Below, piece after piece: positions 45,984-55,730 of a stretch of 58,933 nt of DNA. The position numbers and the translations under genes are program-made. Numbering within the stretch: the first letter of the stretch is position 1; each line of letters starts with the position of its first letter. Under the pieces are notes generated by a model. It was given only the letters and a program-made list of their open reading frames with translations, was not told the origin of the DNA and ran no database searches. The DNA is from JAXMBX01 sp046349635 (lineage in GTDB: Bacteria > Planctomycetota > Planctomycetia > Planctomycetales > Planctomycetaceae), in NCBI GenBank assembly GCA_046349635.1, contig JAXMBX010000033.1, positions 1 to 58,933 on the forward strand, given 5' to 3'.

Positions 45984-46910
45984 ATGCACGTCAGCGTTAT
46001 CGGGGCCGGTGGTCTGGTGGGATCCTGCACGGCGTTCGCCTTGCAGTGTGGGAAGATCGTTCGGGAATTGACCCTTGTGGACGTCAACGCCGAAATGGCC
46101 GAGGGACAGGCGCTGGACCTGTTACACGGCAGTTGCCTTATGGCAGACCAGAAGATCCGTTCGGCGGATACGTCCGGTGTGGCGCAGAGTGACGTGATCG
46201 TGATCACGGCGGGTCTGCGTCGGAAACCGGATGAAAGCCGCCTGGATCTGATCAACCGGAACGTGGAACTGTTTCGGAAGATTCTGGCGGACGTCAAGCG
46301 GGTGGGAACGAAGCCCGGCGCGATCGTATTCGTGGTCTCAAATCCGGTGGACGTGCTGACGTATCTGGCGACGAAAGAACTGGGACTGCCACCGTCTCAG
46401 GTGATCGGCCTGGGAACGGTGCTGGACACAACCCGTCTGCGGAGCCTGCTGGCGGATCGCCTGCAGGTGGCTCCGACGCAAGTCTCCGCACTGATCCTGG
46501 GAGAGCACGGGGACAGCATGGTTCCCATCTGGTCTGCCGCACAGGTGGCGGGATTGCCGCTCGAAAAATGGCCCGGTGTCTCCGCGAATCTGATCCAGGA
46601 AGTGGAAAAGCGGACCCGCGGCAGCGGCGCAGAAGTCATTAAGAAGAAGGGCGGAGCCGGTTTTGCCGTGGGGCTGTCGATCGCCGATGTCGTGCATTGC
46701 ATCGCGTTGGATCAGCAGCGAGTGTTGCCCGTCTCCTCGCTGGTGAATGGCGTGTACGGTCTGCGGGACGTCTGCATTTCGGTGCCCACCGCCGTGGGAC
46801 GCAAGGGAGTCCTGGGACAACTGGAGATCGATCTGTGGCCCAAGGAGAAGACGGGCTTGCAGAATTCGGCCCGCGTGCTGCGGGAAACGATCGATAAGGT
46901 TCTGAAGTAG
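45984..46910 (+). CDS. Lactate/malate dehydrogenase of the BMC locus
   Basis: A 308-residue NAD-dependent 2-hydroxyacid dehydrogenase. The Rossmann start is MHVSVIGAGGLVGSCTAF, and the second strand ends in Asp (LTLVDVN), so it uses NAD. The substrate loop is TAGLRRKPDESRLDLINRN, with catalytic VSNPVDVLTYLA and the active-site His in ILGEHGDSMVPIWS. The residue at the classical specificity position is Arg (RRKP), as in malate dehydrogenases, where lactate dehydrogenases have Gln. In the PVM model the enzyme balances NADH by reducing part of the aldehyde or a keto acid. It lies 60 bp after the aldolase. Confidence 0.93.
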   Translation: MHVSVIGAGGLVGSCTAFALQCGKIVRELTLVDVNAEMAEGQALDLLHGSCLMADQKIRSADTSGVAQSDVIVITAGLRRKPDESRLDLINRNVELFRKILADVKRVGTKPGAIVFVVSNPVDVLTYLATKELGLPPSQVIGLGTVLDTTRLRSLLADRLQVAPTQVSALILGEHGDSMVPIWSAAQVAGLPLEKWPGVSANLIQEVEKRTRGSGAEVIKKKGGAGFAVGLSIADVVHCIALDQQRVLPVSSLVNGVYGLRDVCISVPTAVGRKGVLGQLEIDLWPKEKTGLQNSARVLRETIDKVLK

Positions 46911-46935
46911 TCGTCATCCGGCATTGAAAACACTC

Positions 46936-48150
46936 ATGCAAAAAACACTGGATGAAAAACTGGCCGCCATTCACGCAGACCCGTCCGGCTGCCGGGAATT
47001 CATCATTGCCGATGCCAAGGATGCCGACATGGCGTTCGGCATGGGTGCGCCGGGGCTTTCTCCGGAAAAGCATGAAGCAAGCCCGCAGTTCAAAACGCTG
47101 GCGGAGTATCGGCAGCAGATCCGCGAGGTCGTGGGGCAGGGAATCGTGGACATCATGCTGATGTCCGCGAGCACCAACGAATTGCTGACGATTCAGGAAC
47201 GGTTGTTCGACAATTCGCCGATCACACCGGCGGCAAGAGCGAACGACACGACCGACATCCACGTGGTGCGCGGCGGACGGCTGCACGAGGCGCCGGCAAT
47301 GCCGTTCCGGACGGCGCTCCTGGATCACATTCAATGCGGGCATCTGGATTGTGGCCCCGAGGAGCGGCGACTGGGCGCGGACCTGGGACTGTACTCCGTG
47401 ACGTTTAACAACGATCCGGAACGGGACCGGATCACGATCGAGGAATTCAAGAAGTTCCGGGAAGAAGCGGAGCGGAAGAAGTTCCGATACTTCCTGGAAG
47501 TGTTCGACCCCAACGTGTCGAACGCAGTCCCTGCGGAGAAACTCTCGGGATTTATCAACGACCTGATCGCCCGGACGCTGGCAGGGGTAGCCACCGCGGG
47601 ACGGCCGGTGTTCCTGAAAGTGGTCTATCACGGGCCCCAGGCGATGGAAGAACTGGTCCGCTATGACCCGCACCTGGTGGTGGGAGTGTTGGGTGGCTCT
47701 GCGGGGACGACGCGGGATGCGTTTCAGTTGATCCACGATGCCCAGAAGTACGGCGCAAAAGTGGCATTGTTCGGTCGGAAGATCAATCAGGCGGAATGCC
47801 AGTTGGCATTTATTGAATTCCTGCGGTTGATCACCGACGGCGTTCTGACGCCCGAAGAGGCGGTGAAGGCTTATCACTCCGTGCTGGCGAAATTGAACCT
47901 GCGGCCGCATCGTTCCCTGGATGAAGATTTGACTCTGAAGTCGGGAATCATGAGTTACGGGGGGAGCGGGACGACGATCAGTATTCCTCCCACGAAGAAG
48001 CCCGAGGACTCACAGGCCGCGGTCGCGCCACCGTCCGAGAAAGTCGACGCTGTCAATAGCGCGACCGGGAAGATCGACTTCGCCAAGATGACGAGCGCGG
48101 AGCGGCTCGAATTTCATCGTAGCCGGATCAACCGCATGTTCGGCGGCTGA
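46936..48150 (+). CDS. BMC-locus aldolase-like protein with detachable C-terminal tail
   Basis: A 404-residue protein that I cannot assign with certainty. It reads like a TIM-barrel enzyme: REFIIADAKDADMAFGMGAP, VDIMLMSASTNELLTIQERL, KFRYFLEVFDPNVSNAVPAE, GRPVFLKVVYHGPQAMEELV, HLVVGVLGGSAGTTRDAFQL and YGAKVALFGRKINQAECQLA. The Lys in FLKVVYHGP could be a Schiff-base lysine as in DeoC/LacD-type aldolases. A disordered linker (IPPTKKPEDSQAAVAPPSEK) leads to a short helical end, DFAKMTSAERLEFHRSRINR-MFGG. It starts 26 bp after the dehydrogenase stop and is probably the last gene of the operon. Confidence 0.75.
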   Translation: MQKTLDEKLAAIHADPSGCREFIIADAKDADMAFGMGAPGLSPEKHEASPQFKTLAEYRQQIREVVGQGIVDIMLMSASTNELLTIQERLFDNSPITPAARANDTTDIHVVRGGRLHEAPAMPFRTALLDHIQCGHLDCGPEERRLGADLGLYSVTFNNDPERDRITIEEFKKFREEAERKKFRYFLEVFDPNVSNAVPAEKLSGFINDLIARTLAGVATAGRPVFLKVVYHGPQAMEELVRYDPHLVVGVLGGSAGTTRDAFQLIHDAQKYGAKVALFGRKINQAECQLAFIEFLRLITDGVLTPEEAVKAYHSVLAKLNLRPHRSLDEDLTLKSGIMSYGGSGTTISIPPTKKPEDSQAAVAPPSEKVDAVNSATGKIDFAKMTSAERLEFHRSRINRMFGG

Positions 48151-48243
48151 GGCGTGTGACGCTTTTGCATTGCGTCAACGCCGATAGTTTTTCGGATTTC
48201 TACCTCGACCGACACACTGCAGAAGAATGAAACGTATCTGGTT

Positions 48244-48738
48244 TCACTCATCCAGATCGTCAGGAGAAGGTGGCTCCGGTCCCTCATCAACTTCGTCTTC
48301 CACCGGCAGATCGAGTTCCTTGCGGCGATGGTCGGGGATCAGTCGGTCCAGAAGGCCGTTGACGAACTGGGAAGAGGCGGCACTTCCAAACTTTTTCGCC
48401 AGTTCCAGCGCCTCATCAATCACGACCTTGGGAGGCGTGGAGGTGTGACGCAGTTCGTAGTTGCCGATCCGGAGGACGTTTCGGTCGGTTGGGGCCATGC
48501 GTTTGAGAGACCAGTTTTCGGCGATGGCCTGGATCGAGCCGTCGAGTTCATCGCGCCGTTCCATCACGCCGATGAACAGGAACCAGCAGAATTCACTCAG
48601 GGCATCGTCGCTGATGCGCTCGGCAATCTGATCCCGGATGGTGTGGTAATCCATGTCGGGGTTCAGGTCGATCTGATAGAGCATCTGCAGCGCGACTTCG
48701 CGGGCTTTGCTGCGTCGATTGTTCTTGCTGGGAGTCAT
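48244..48738 (-). CDS. nusB: Transcription antitermination factor NusB
   Basis: A 164-residue NusB. From the ATG at 48738 it reads MTPSKNNRRSKAREVALQML, YQIDLNPDMDYHTIRDQIAE, LDGSIQAIAENWSLKRMAPT, DRNVLRIGNYELRHTSTPPK and VVIDEALELAKKFGSAASSQ, then FVNGLLDRLIPDHRR. All are NusB signatures. An acidic tail (ELDLPVEDEVDEGPEPPSPD) extends beyond the usual end. NusB binds the boxA RNA with NusE in rRNA antitermination. It follows ribH by 52 bp on the same strand, a common gene order. Confidence 0.95.
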   Translation of the reverse strand: MTPSKNNRRSKAREVALQMLYQIDLNPDMDYHTIRDQIAERISDDALSEFCWFLFIGVMERRDELDGSIQAIAENWSLKRMAPTDRNVLRIGNYELRHTSTPPKVVIDEALELAKKFGSAASSQFVNGLLDRLIPDHRRKELDLPVEDEVDEGPEPPSPDDLDE

Positions 48739-48790
48739 GCCAGGGGGTCGTGTGTGGAGTGGGAAGGGGAAGGAAGTTTCGCTCTGGCGC

Positions 48791-49270
48791 TCACTGCGGT
48801 GGAGCGGCGGGCAGCACCCGCAGCAACTGCACCATTTCGATCGCGGCGAGTGCGCACTCGCTCCCTTTGTTCCCCGCCTTGCCGCCGGCACGATCAAGTG
48901 CCTGCTGCATGCTGGAACAAGTCAAGACACCAAACAAGACAGGCAAGCCGGTCTCCAGGCTCACTTGCTGGATGCGGGCGGCCACCTGGTGGTTGATATA
49001 TTCGTGATGGGACGTCTCTCCCTGGACAACGGCCCCCAGGCAGCAGACGGCGGCATACAGCCCGCTTCGGGCCAGGCGATCCGCAATGAGAGGAATTTCA
49101 AACGCCCCGGGAACCCAGGCGACATCCAACCGATCCGTGGAAACTCCCTGTTGACGAAAGGTTTCCGTTGCCCCTTCCAGGAGGCGCTGAGTCACAAGTT
49201 CATTGAAACGTGAAACAACAATCGCAAACCGCTCGGTTCCCGCGTTCAGTTTCCCTTCAAAGACCGCCAT
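48791..49270 (-). CDS. ribH: 6,7-dimethyl-8-ribityllumazine synthase
   Basis: A 159-residue lumazine synthase, the penultimate step of riboflavin synthesis; it usually assembles into pentamers or icosahedral 60-mers in the cytosol. Motifs: FAIVVSRFNELVTQRLLEGA, VAWVPGAFEIPLIADRLARS, AAVCCLGAVVQGETSHHEYI (catalytic His) and PVLFGVLTCSSMQQALDRAG, ending GNKGSECALAAIEMVQLLRV. The ribH-nusB order matches many bacteria. I see no FMN riboswitch upstream. Confidence 0.96.
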   Translation of the reverse strand: MAVFEGKLNAGTERFAIVVSRFNELVTQRLLEGATETFRQQGVSTDRLDVAWVPGAFEIPLIADRLARSGLYAAVCCLGAVVQGETSHHEYINHQVAARIQQVSLETGLPVLFGVLTCSSMQQALDRAGGKAGNKGSECALAAIEMVQLLRVLPAAPPQ

Positions 49271-49842
49271 AATGCCAATTCAATCCGTAAACGACGACAA
49301 CAGACAAAGACAGGTTTCCCCCGGTTCCGGGTCGCACTGCGGCGCAACGAAGTTGCCGCATCGCTCAGTTCACTCAGGAAATTCACCTGAAAGTCATTGA
49401 AAGTTCAATGATTCTGAACCCGTGGAAGAGACTGGATGGCCCGGGCGTCTCTGGGTCAGGACTTCAACGACGGCTGGTGGGAAATAAATCAGCCGCATTA
49501 TAGCCATGATTATCAGGCGTATGTCTAGTCCGCATTACATGATTCCCACCAGCAAGTAGATAATGCTCTTTGTAATAAGATCATGAGTCTCAAATCTAAA
49601 AAATCCCGGACGGTTTCAATTTTTTGCGTCCGAAATGAGTTTTTTCTGCGCTGGCTGAGCATACCGGAGTTTCGAAGAGGGTCTATCCGGGGAATGGACA
49701 CCGATGGAGGAGATGCATCCCGCGGATTGACGCTTTCGACGCTAGGAAACCTGCAAGTTCATTTCTCACCGGTGGGAAATTCAGCGTCAACTCAAAACGG
49801 AGAAATTCTTCACCTTTAGCGCAATTCAAACGAATCAGAACC
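49271..49842. other. Intergenic region downstream of rho, upstream of ribH
   Basis: More than 570 bp with no convincing gene. It should contain the ribH-nusB promoter. The short plus-strand open frame at 49583-49819 is not protein-like. Confidence 0.45.
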
Positions 49843-49900
49843 CAGAGTAGCGACGGGTATGGTGCAATTTGCGAAAAATTGCACCCATCGACCCACTCTG
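49843..49900 (-). terminator. Large hairpin just after rho, possible terminator or regulatory RNA
   Basis: CAGAGT (49843-49848) pairs with ACTCTG (49895-49900), and GGTGCAATTT (49861-49870) pairs perfectly with AAATTGCACC (49876-49885) around a 5-base loop. The middle pairs partly (CGGGTAT with ATCGACCC). The whole element is 16 bp past the rho stop. No T run follows on the minus strand, so it may be a 3'-end stabiliser or protein site rather than an intrinsic terminator. Confidence 0.5.
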
Positions 49901-49916
49901 AGATTGATGACACGCG

Positions 49917-51512
<1,596 letters not shown>

Positions 51513-52246
51513 TCCAAAGTCGACCTAGGCGCTGGATTCCAATGACTCCAGCCACGTAACAGTTCTTTCCGAATCAGGCCCGACTTACGACCGACAGACG
51601 TTTTGAATTCCTCGCGACAGTCAGAACAAAAATTCGCGCTCCGGAAGAGAGCTGTTCGGGCTGCGTGAAGGACATTGGGAATTAACAGGAACAGTGGAAA
51701 CTGCGCCCCGCCATCTGGTCTCGAAAGATCTTTTGCAAAGCTCCGAGGCAACAGGCGAAACGACAGTCAGGGGGACAAGAACACGACGGGGTTTCAACAA
51801 GAGAAAGTTGGTTGCAAGATCCATGCCCGTCCTGAAAAAACTGACGGGAGACGGAATCCAGCGACAAAGCGGAACGAGGGGCAATGTGTTTATTGTATGC
51901 AGGGTGCAAAATAAAACAGTCGACAAGTAAGCAGGCGTTCATTTGAGAACGGTCCGCAAACATGGTTGAAAGAAGACTGTGACTGACAAAACGGGTGACA
52001 TGACACAGGGGCGGGAACGATTGACGGTCCTTGACATCCTTGAGACAGTCACACGTGATAACGGCGTTTTTTCAGGCAGGGCTGCGGTATGGGGTGCTGT
52101 AAAAATTACTACACGGCGACGTGGCAGCCTGAAAGAAACAAGTGAAAAGACGAACAAGGGGCATCAAACAGACTGGGTGAGAGAAGCGATTAAGTCGAAT
52201 CAGCTCGTCCAGAGTATTGAAGGCTGGAACTCATAACGGCCCGGTG
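51513..52246 (-). other. Long leader/intergenic region upstream of rho, 734 bp
   Basis: The region lies between coaE and rho, both on the minus strand. No convincing gene is present; the three open frames of 70-100 codons here have no protein-like composition. A long 5' leader would fit autoregulation of rho by Rho-dependent attenuation, known in other bacteria. I did not find a strong hairpin. Confidence 0.4.
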
Positions 52247-52906
52247 TTACCGGGAGAACTCATCCATGATATTTGAGTAGATCTGCAGGACTTGTAGATG
52301 CGGGGCAGGAGCCGTCGAGGAATTATTGACACAATAATCCGCCACGACTTGTTTGTATTCTAGCGGAAGCTGCTGTGCTTCGCGAGCAAAAAATTCTTCC
52401 GGGGTCCAATTTCTGCTGGAAATAACCCGTTGCAGGCGTTCCTCTTCCGGCACATCAACGTAGACCAATGCCTGGCAGGAGGTTTTCCAGCCCGATTCGA
52501 GAAGAATCGCCGCGTCGAGGATAACGGCCTCGCTTTGTCCGGCCTGACGGATTTCCCGGATACGTTGTTCGATCTTTTCCCGAATCTGGGGATGAACGAT
52601 CGACTCCAAGTCCTTGCGGGCAGCTTGATGGCAGGGAAGGGGGCCAAATACACGTAAACCCAACTTGCGGCGGTTCACTTCTCCTGTGGGTAGGAAGATC
52701 TCATCTCCAAATTTTTCAAGGAGTTGGGCACGAACTTCGGGAAGAGTGAGGACTTCATGCCCGATCCGATCTGCATCGATGATGTCGACGGGATGTTTCT
52801 CTGCAATATTCTGCGCCAGATAACTCTTGCCGCTGCCGATTCCTCCCACGAAGCCGATGACCGGGATCGTCTTTTTGATGAGGGAGTTTTCCACTGCATT
52901 TTTCAT
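52247..52906 (-). CDS. coaE: Dephospho-CoA kinase
   Basis: A 219-residue kinase for the last step of coenzyme A synthesis. The P-loop is PVIGFVGGIGSGKSYLAQNI; it continues VDIIDADRIGHEVLTLPEVR, DEIFLPTGEVNRRKLGLRVF, LESIVHPQIREKIEQRIREI, AVILDAAILLESGWKTSCQA and LVYVDVPEEERLQRVISSRN. I start at the ATG at 52906; the frame stays open far upstream but without family sequence. The length is typical. Confidence 0.95.
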   Translation of the reverse strand: MKNAVENSLIKKTIPVIGFVGGIGSGKSYLAQNIAEKHPVDIIDADRIGHEVLTLPEVRAQLLEKFGDEIFLPTGEVNRRKLGLRVFGPLPCHQAARKDLESIVHPQIREKIEQRIREIRQAGQSEAVILDAAILLESGWKTSCQALVYVDVPEEERLQRVISSRNWTPEEFFAREAQQLPLEYKQVVADYCVNNSSTAPAPHLQVLQIYSNIMDEFSR

Positions 52907-53093
52907 CGCGAGTCTCGGCTTTAAAAACAATCGTTCCGACACTTGGTTTCCAATCCTGACGCGCGATCTCCTGGATGGTGGATATCTTGCTGCTTTTTCA
53001 TGCAGAAACCGCAGATGCATCGATCCTGACTTATGCGTCCTGATGGATGTCCCTGGTGTCTCTGGGCCACGGATCGGGCAGTGTGCTGAAAAT

Positions 53094-53423
53094 TCAGACA
53101 CGCTGAATTCTGACGGCGGTTCCATAGCACAGCACTTCCGTCGCCATGACCGCCTTTGATCCGACCTCTGACGCATCGTATCGCATTCCCACGATCGCGT
53201 CCGCTCCGAGTTCCGCAGCATGCTGCAGCATTTCTTCGTAGGCGTGTTGCCGCGCTTGCTCACACATCTCGGTGAACGAACTGATGTGCCCTCCAATGAT
53301 CGACTTCAGATTCCCAAAGAAACCTTGCGCAATGGTGGGTGAGCGGACCACAATTCCGCGCACCACTCCCAGGTACTCGACAATGCAATAACCTTCGATG
53401 TCGAGCGTGGTTGTCACAAGCAT
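53094..53423 (-). CDS. YbjQ/UPF0145 family protein
   Basis: A 109-residue protein of the YbjQ (heavy-metal-binding-like) family, starting at ATG 53423. Motifs: LVTTTLDIEGYCIVEYLGVV, GIVVRSPTIAQGFFGNLKSI, IIGGHISSFTEMCEQARQHA, EEMLQHAAELGADAIVGMRY and the C-terminal MATEVLCYGTAV. The family forms pentamers; its role is unknown. It lies 187 bp upstream of coaE in the same direction. Confidence 0.93.
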   Translation of the reverse strand: MLVTTTLDIEGYCIVEYLGVVRGIVVRSPTIAQGFFGNLKSIIGGHISSFTEMCEQARQHAYEEMLQHAAELGADAIVGMRYDASEVGSKAVMATEVLCYGTAVRIQRV

Positions 53424-53826
53424 AGATCTGGTCCTTGTCAGCAAGACGAAAGTGGTTTTCAGTAAACCGTTTGGCAGTGTAAAGAGGGGAGAGGGACGGC
53501 ACCATGCGAGGCGGATGAGAACGTGTCCGAGATCGGTGAAGCTCCCCCCCGATTCTCTGGTTGAAAACGGGGGAAAAGGGATCGGGGATTTCGCGATATC
53601 ACGTAAAACATCAGAAATAGATGAAGAAATCGTAATTTTCCGTTTGACCCCCTTTCCGCGAGGGGACTAGTATCAAATTTGGTCCCTTTCGAAACTGATT
53701 CACCACTCAAGCAACCGGGAAACAGGGATCGGGCCAACGGGAAACGCGTGGTTTCCTGCAATCATCCTGTGAAGTGACCGCTCTGCATTGAGCGTCGCTC
53801 CACCCAACTCGTCGAAAGGAACAACA
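53424..53826. other. Divergent intergenic region, 403 bp
   Basis: It separates the YbjQ-family gene (minus) from the LEPR-xLL protein gene (plus). I see no credible gene. AAGGAACAACA just before 53827 contains a ribosome binding site (AAGGA) for the plus-strand gene. Confidence 0.45.
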
Positions 53827-54324
53827 ATGAACCTGCACACAAAATTGTCCAACATGCTGGGGATCTCCACTCGTCGTCGGGTCAAAAAAGGCTCCGCGCT
53901 GGTGCCGGGGGGGCGCTTGGAATCGCTGGAAACGCGAGATTTGCTGAGCGCCCATGTCAGTTCCGCGCTGGCTGGGGAAGCGGGGGCTCACAAGAAGCAT
54001 CCGGCTGCCGGGCCGGTGGCGAATTATGCCGGCACTTGGAACGTCACCAGCGATTTCGGGAACGGTACGGCGACCATTACCCAGGACGGAAAAGCGACTG
54101 CCGCAACCGTCAGCATCACGGGTATCGGTACATTCCAGGGGACGGGTCACGTCACCGGAAAGGGACAACTCAAGTCCAAGCAGCATGTCTCCGTGATGGG
54201 ATTCGACTTGACGGTCAAACTGACGCTGACGCTCAACGGTCCCGATGCGTTCACTGGCACAGGCAAGACAAAGGTGCCGGGAGTTGGTCCCATCACTGCC
54301 GCGTTCAACGGGACGCGAGCCTGA
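53827..54324 (+). CDS. Small secreted protein with LEPR-xLL-type N-terminal motif
   Basis: A 165-residue protein. The N-terminal 50 residues are basic and carry GGRLESLETRDLLSAHV, matching the LE-x-LE-x-R-x-LLSA (LEPR-xLL) motif that many large planctomycete surface proteins have near their start. The rest is a beta-rich domain with repeated Thr/Gly strands: NYAGTWNVTSDFGNGTATI, TITQDGKATAATVSITGIGT, HVTGKGQLKSKQHVSVMGF and LTVKLTLTLNGPDAFTGTG. No Cys is present. It looks like a small lipocalin-like or surface beta-protein. AAGGA lies upstream of the ATG at 53827, and a strong terminator follows. Confidence 0.75.
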   Translation: MNLHTKLSNMLGISTRRRVKKGSALVPGGRLESLETRDLLSAHVSSALAGEAGAHKKHPAAGPVANYAGTWNVTSDFGNGTATITQDGKATAATVSITGIGTFQGTGHVTGKGQLKSKQHVSVMGFDLTVKLTLTLNGPDAFTGTGKTKVPGVGPITAAFNGTRA

Positions 54325-54350
54325 AAACCTGCGTTGTCACTGTTCGAAAA

Positions 54351-54394
54351 AAGAAGGACCGGCCTGCACCGCTACAGGCCGGTCCCTTTCTTTT
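54351..54394 (+). terminator. Rho-independent terminator
   Basis: GGACCGGCCTG (54356-54366) and CAGGCCGGTCC (54374-54384) form a perfect 11-bp stem, flanked by AAGAA before and CTTTCTTTT after, which extend the pairing. It ends the LEPR-xLL gene, 26 bp past its stop. Confidence 0.88.
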
Positions 54395-54447
54395 GATACC
54401 GTCACGTCAGCAATCCGAGCAATCCGCACAAGAACCGATTCCGAAAA

Positions 54448-54477
54448 GCCGGGTGAGTGCCCCCACACTCACCCGGC
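54448..54477. repeat. Perfect 12-bp inverted repeat
   Basis: GCCGGGTGAGTG (54448-54459) and CACTCACCCGGC (54466-54477) with a 6-base C-rich loop. No T run follows on either strand, so it is not a standard terminator. Confidence 0.7.
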
Positions 54478-54708
54478 GAACAACACGAAGCGCCCCCCTC
54501 CGAAAGCAGGATACGGTTGAGCGTTTCCTGCTTTGTCACCCGGCGGCGTAATCCTGAGGAAGCGTGTCGCGAGAAGTCGAACAACAGGAAGCCGTGGAGA
54601 GCACTGGGCTTCTCGTCAATTCGACAACGGGCAGTGACATGCCGGACAAGAAAACGGACGACAGGTTATGAGGGAGGACTTGCCGTGACGTGAGGACTTT
54701 GAAAAAGC

Positions 54709-55180
54709 TCAAGGTGAATACGTCAAAGGTGTAGTGATTTCCGGGGAAAATTCCACACGGGGCACGGCGGGGTCAAAGTCCTCCTCCAACAAACAAGTGG
54801 GGCGAATCCGATCTGCGAGCAGGCAGCCTCGATGAAGAAATCCGTGGAGAATATGGGGCTGCAATCCCAACTCCCCCACAGCCGGAGATTCCAGTAAAGA
54901 CAATTCCACGCGTGGTCCCTGCGTGGAGGAGGAACAGGCTCTCCAGGTCTTCGCTGGAATCTCCGGCCTGGCAGACACTGCGGCAGGCAGGCGTCGAGGG
55001 ATGAAAGGCACGACTCACTGAAGAGCAGAACAAGTCCCGGCCCGGAGAAGCGTTCGCGTCGTTCATTGCGGCGTGACATTCGTCTTGACAGCAGAACTGT
55101 GCGCCATGAACGCCGTCGGGTTGAGGTAATTTTTTGAGAAGCGGGCAGTTTTTGAGATTCGACGCACCCTGGGTCGGCAT
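54709..55180 (-). pseudogene. Cys-rich hypothetical protein, one frameshift
   Basis: A reconstructed protein of about 155 residues from the ATG at 55180. The first frame reads MPTQGASNLKNCPLLKKLPQ, GVHGAQFCCQDECHAAMNDA and SEDLESLFLLHAGT. Near 54920 the coding signal moves to another frame: VELSLLESPAVGELGLQPHI, HGFLHRGCLLADRIRPTCLL and EEDFDPAVPRVEFSPE, ending at 54709. The Cys cluster (C-x10-P-x-x-D ... CCQDEC) could bind a metal. It follows the CopZ-like gene by 66 bp on the same strand. No family is recognised. Confidence 0.5.
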
Positions 55181-55246
55181 CCGCCGCAAGAGGAGCAGTT
55201 TTTTGCTGACCGTCAGAACTTGCCAGGCGCCCCTCTTCTGAAGCGA

Positions 55247-55672
55247 TCAGGTCAGCCCGGCCTGTTCCCGGAGGCGGAGGAAATACTTCTGCACCTCAGC
55301 CATGCAGCATTCCCCATTCGCGGCTCGCGTGGCACAACGGGCCTCGGGAGATTGGGACTTCTGCCACAGTTCCTTCACGCGTCGGTTAGTCCGCTCGGCG
55401 ACGTCCTGCTCAACGTCCTCACGAGAGAGTCCAAAGCAGGCGCAGATGGGAGCATCCAGATCTTTGGGATAGACCGGTTGGAGCAACTGATCGGTTGTGG
55501 CGATTCGTTCCAGTGGATCGAAATAGGCAACCTGGCACGCACTGTATCCGCAGAAGAAAGCGGCATCGCTGAACTGGCGGAGAGCGTCGGGCTGGAGGTG
55601 AGACTGTAGGGTTTGCCTCAGGACTGGTGTTCCTTGGCTGCCGCAGCGGGGGCACCGCGCGTCTCCCGTCAA
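55247..55672 (-). CDS. CopZ-type zinc-binding / [2Fe-2S]-like protein
   Basis: A 141-residue Cys-rich protein resembling the N-terminal domain of the Archaeoglobus-type copper chaperone CopZ (zinc plus 2Fe-2S). It has RCPRCGSQGTPV at the start, DAAFFCGYSACQVAYFDP, PVYPKDLDAPICACFGLSRE and RCATRAANGECCMAEVQ, giving Cys pairs in the order expected. Start: TTG at 55672 with AAGGAA upstream; no ATG fits. The metallochaperone copper-binding domain of CopZ is absent, so the protein may bind iron-sulfur or zinc only. It lies 58 bp downstream of the DUF2617 gene. Confidence 0.72.
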   Translation of the reverse strand: MTGDARCPRCGSQGTPVLRQTLQSHLQPDALRQFSDAAFFCGYSACQVAYFDPLERIATTDQLLQPVYPKDLDAPICACFGLSREDVEQDVAERTNRRVKELWQKSQSPEARCATRAANGECCMAEVQKYFLRLREQAGLT

Positions 55673-55730
55673 ATCCGGTTCCTTGAGAAACGCTTTATTC
55701 AGACGGCACCTGGTTGCAGATATCCGCGTG

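Larger units (their letters stand above)
54325..54708. other. Convergent intergenic region with two hairpins
   Basis: A 384-bp gap holding a terminator (54351-54394) and a separate perfect 12-bp inverted repeat (54448-54477). No gene is recognised. Confidence 0.45.

Noticed and set aside
49271..49560. Possible FMN riboswitch before ribH
   Set aside because: None of the conserved RFN element segments (such as AGGGGG...GCC or CCGAC...GGT pairs in order) are visible on the minus strand.
51979..52236. 85-codon plus-strand open frame upstream of rho
   Set aside because: No protein-like hydrophobic pattern, no ribosome site, no recognisable family.
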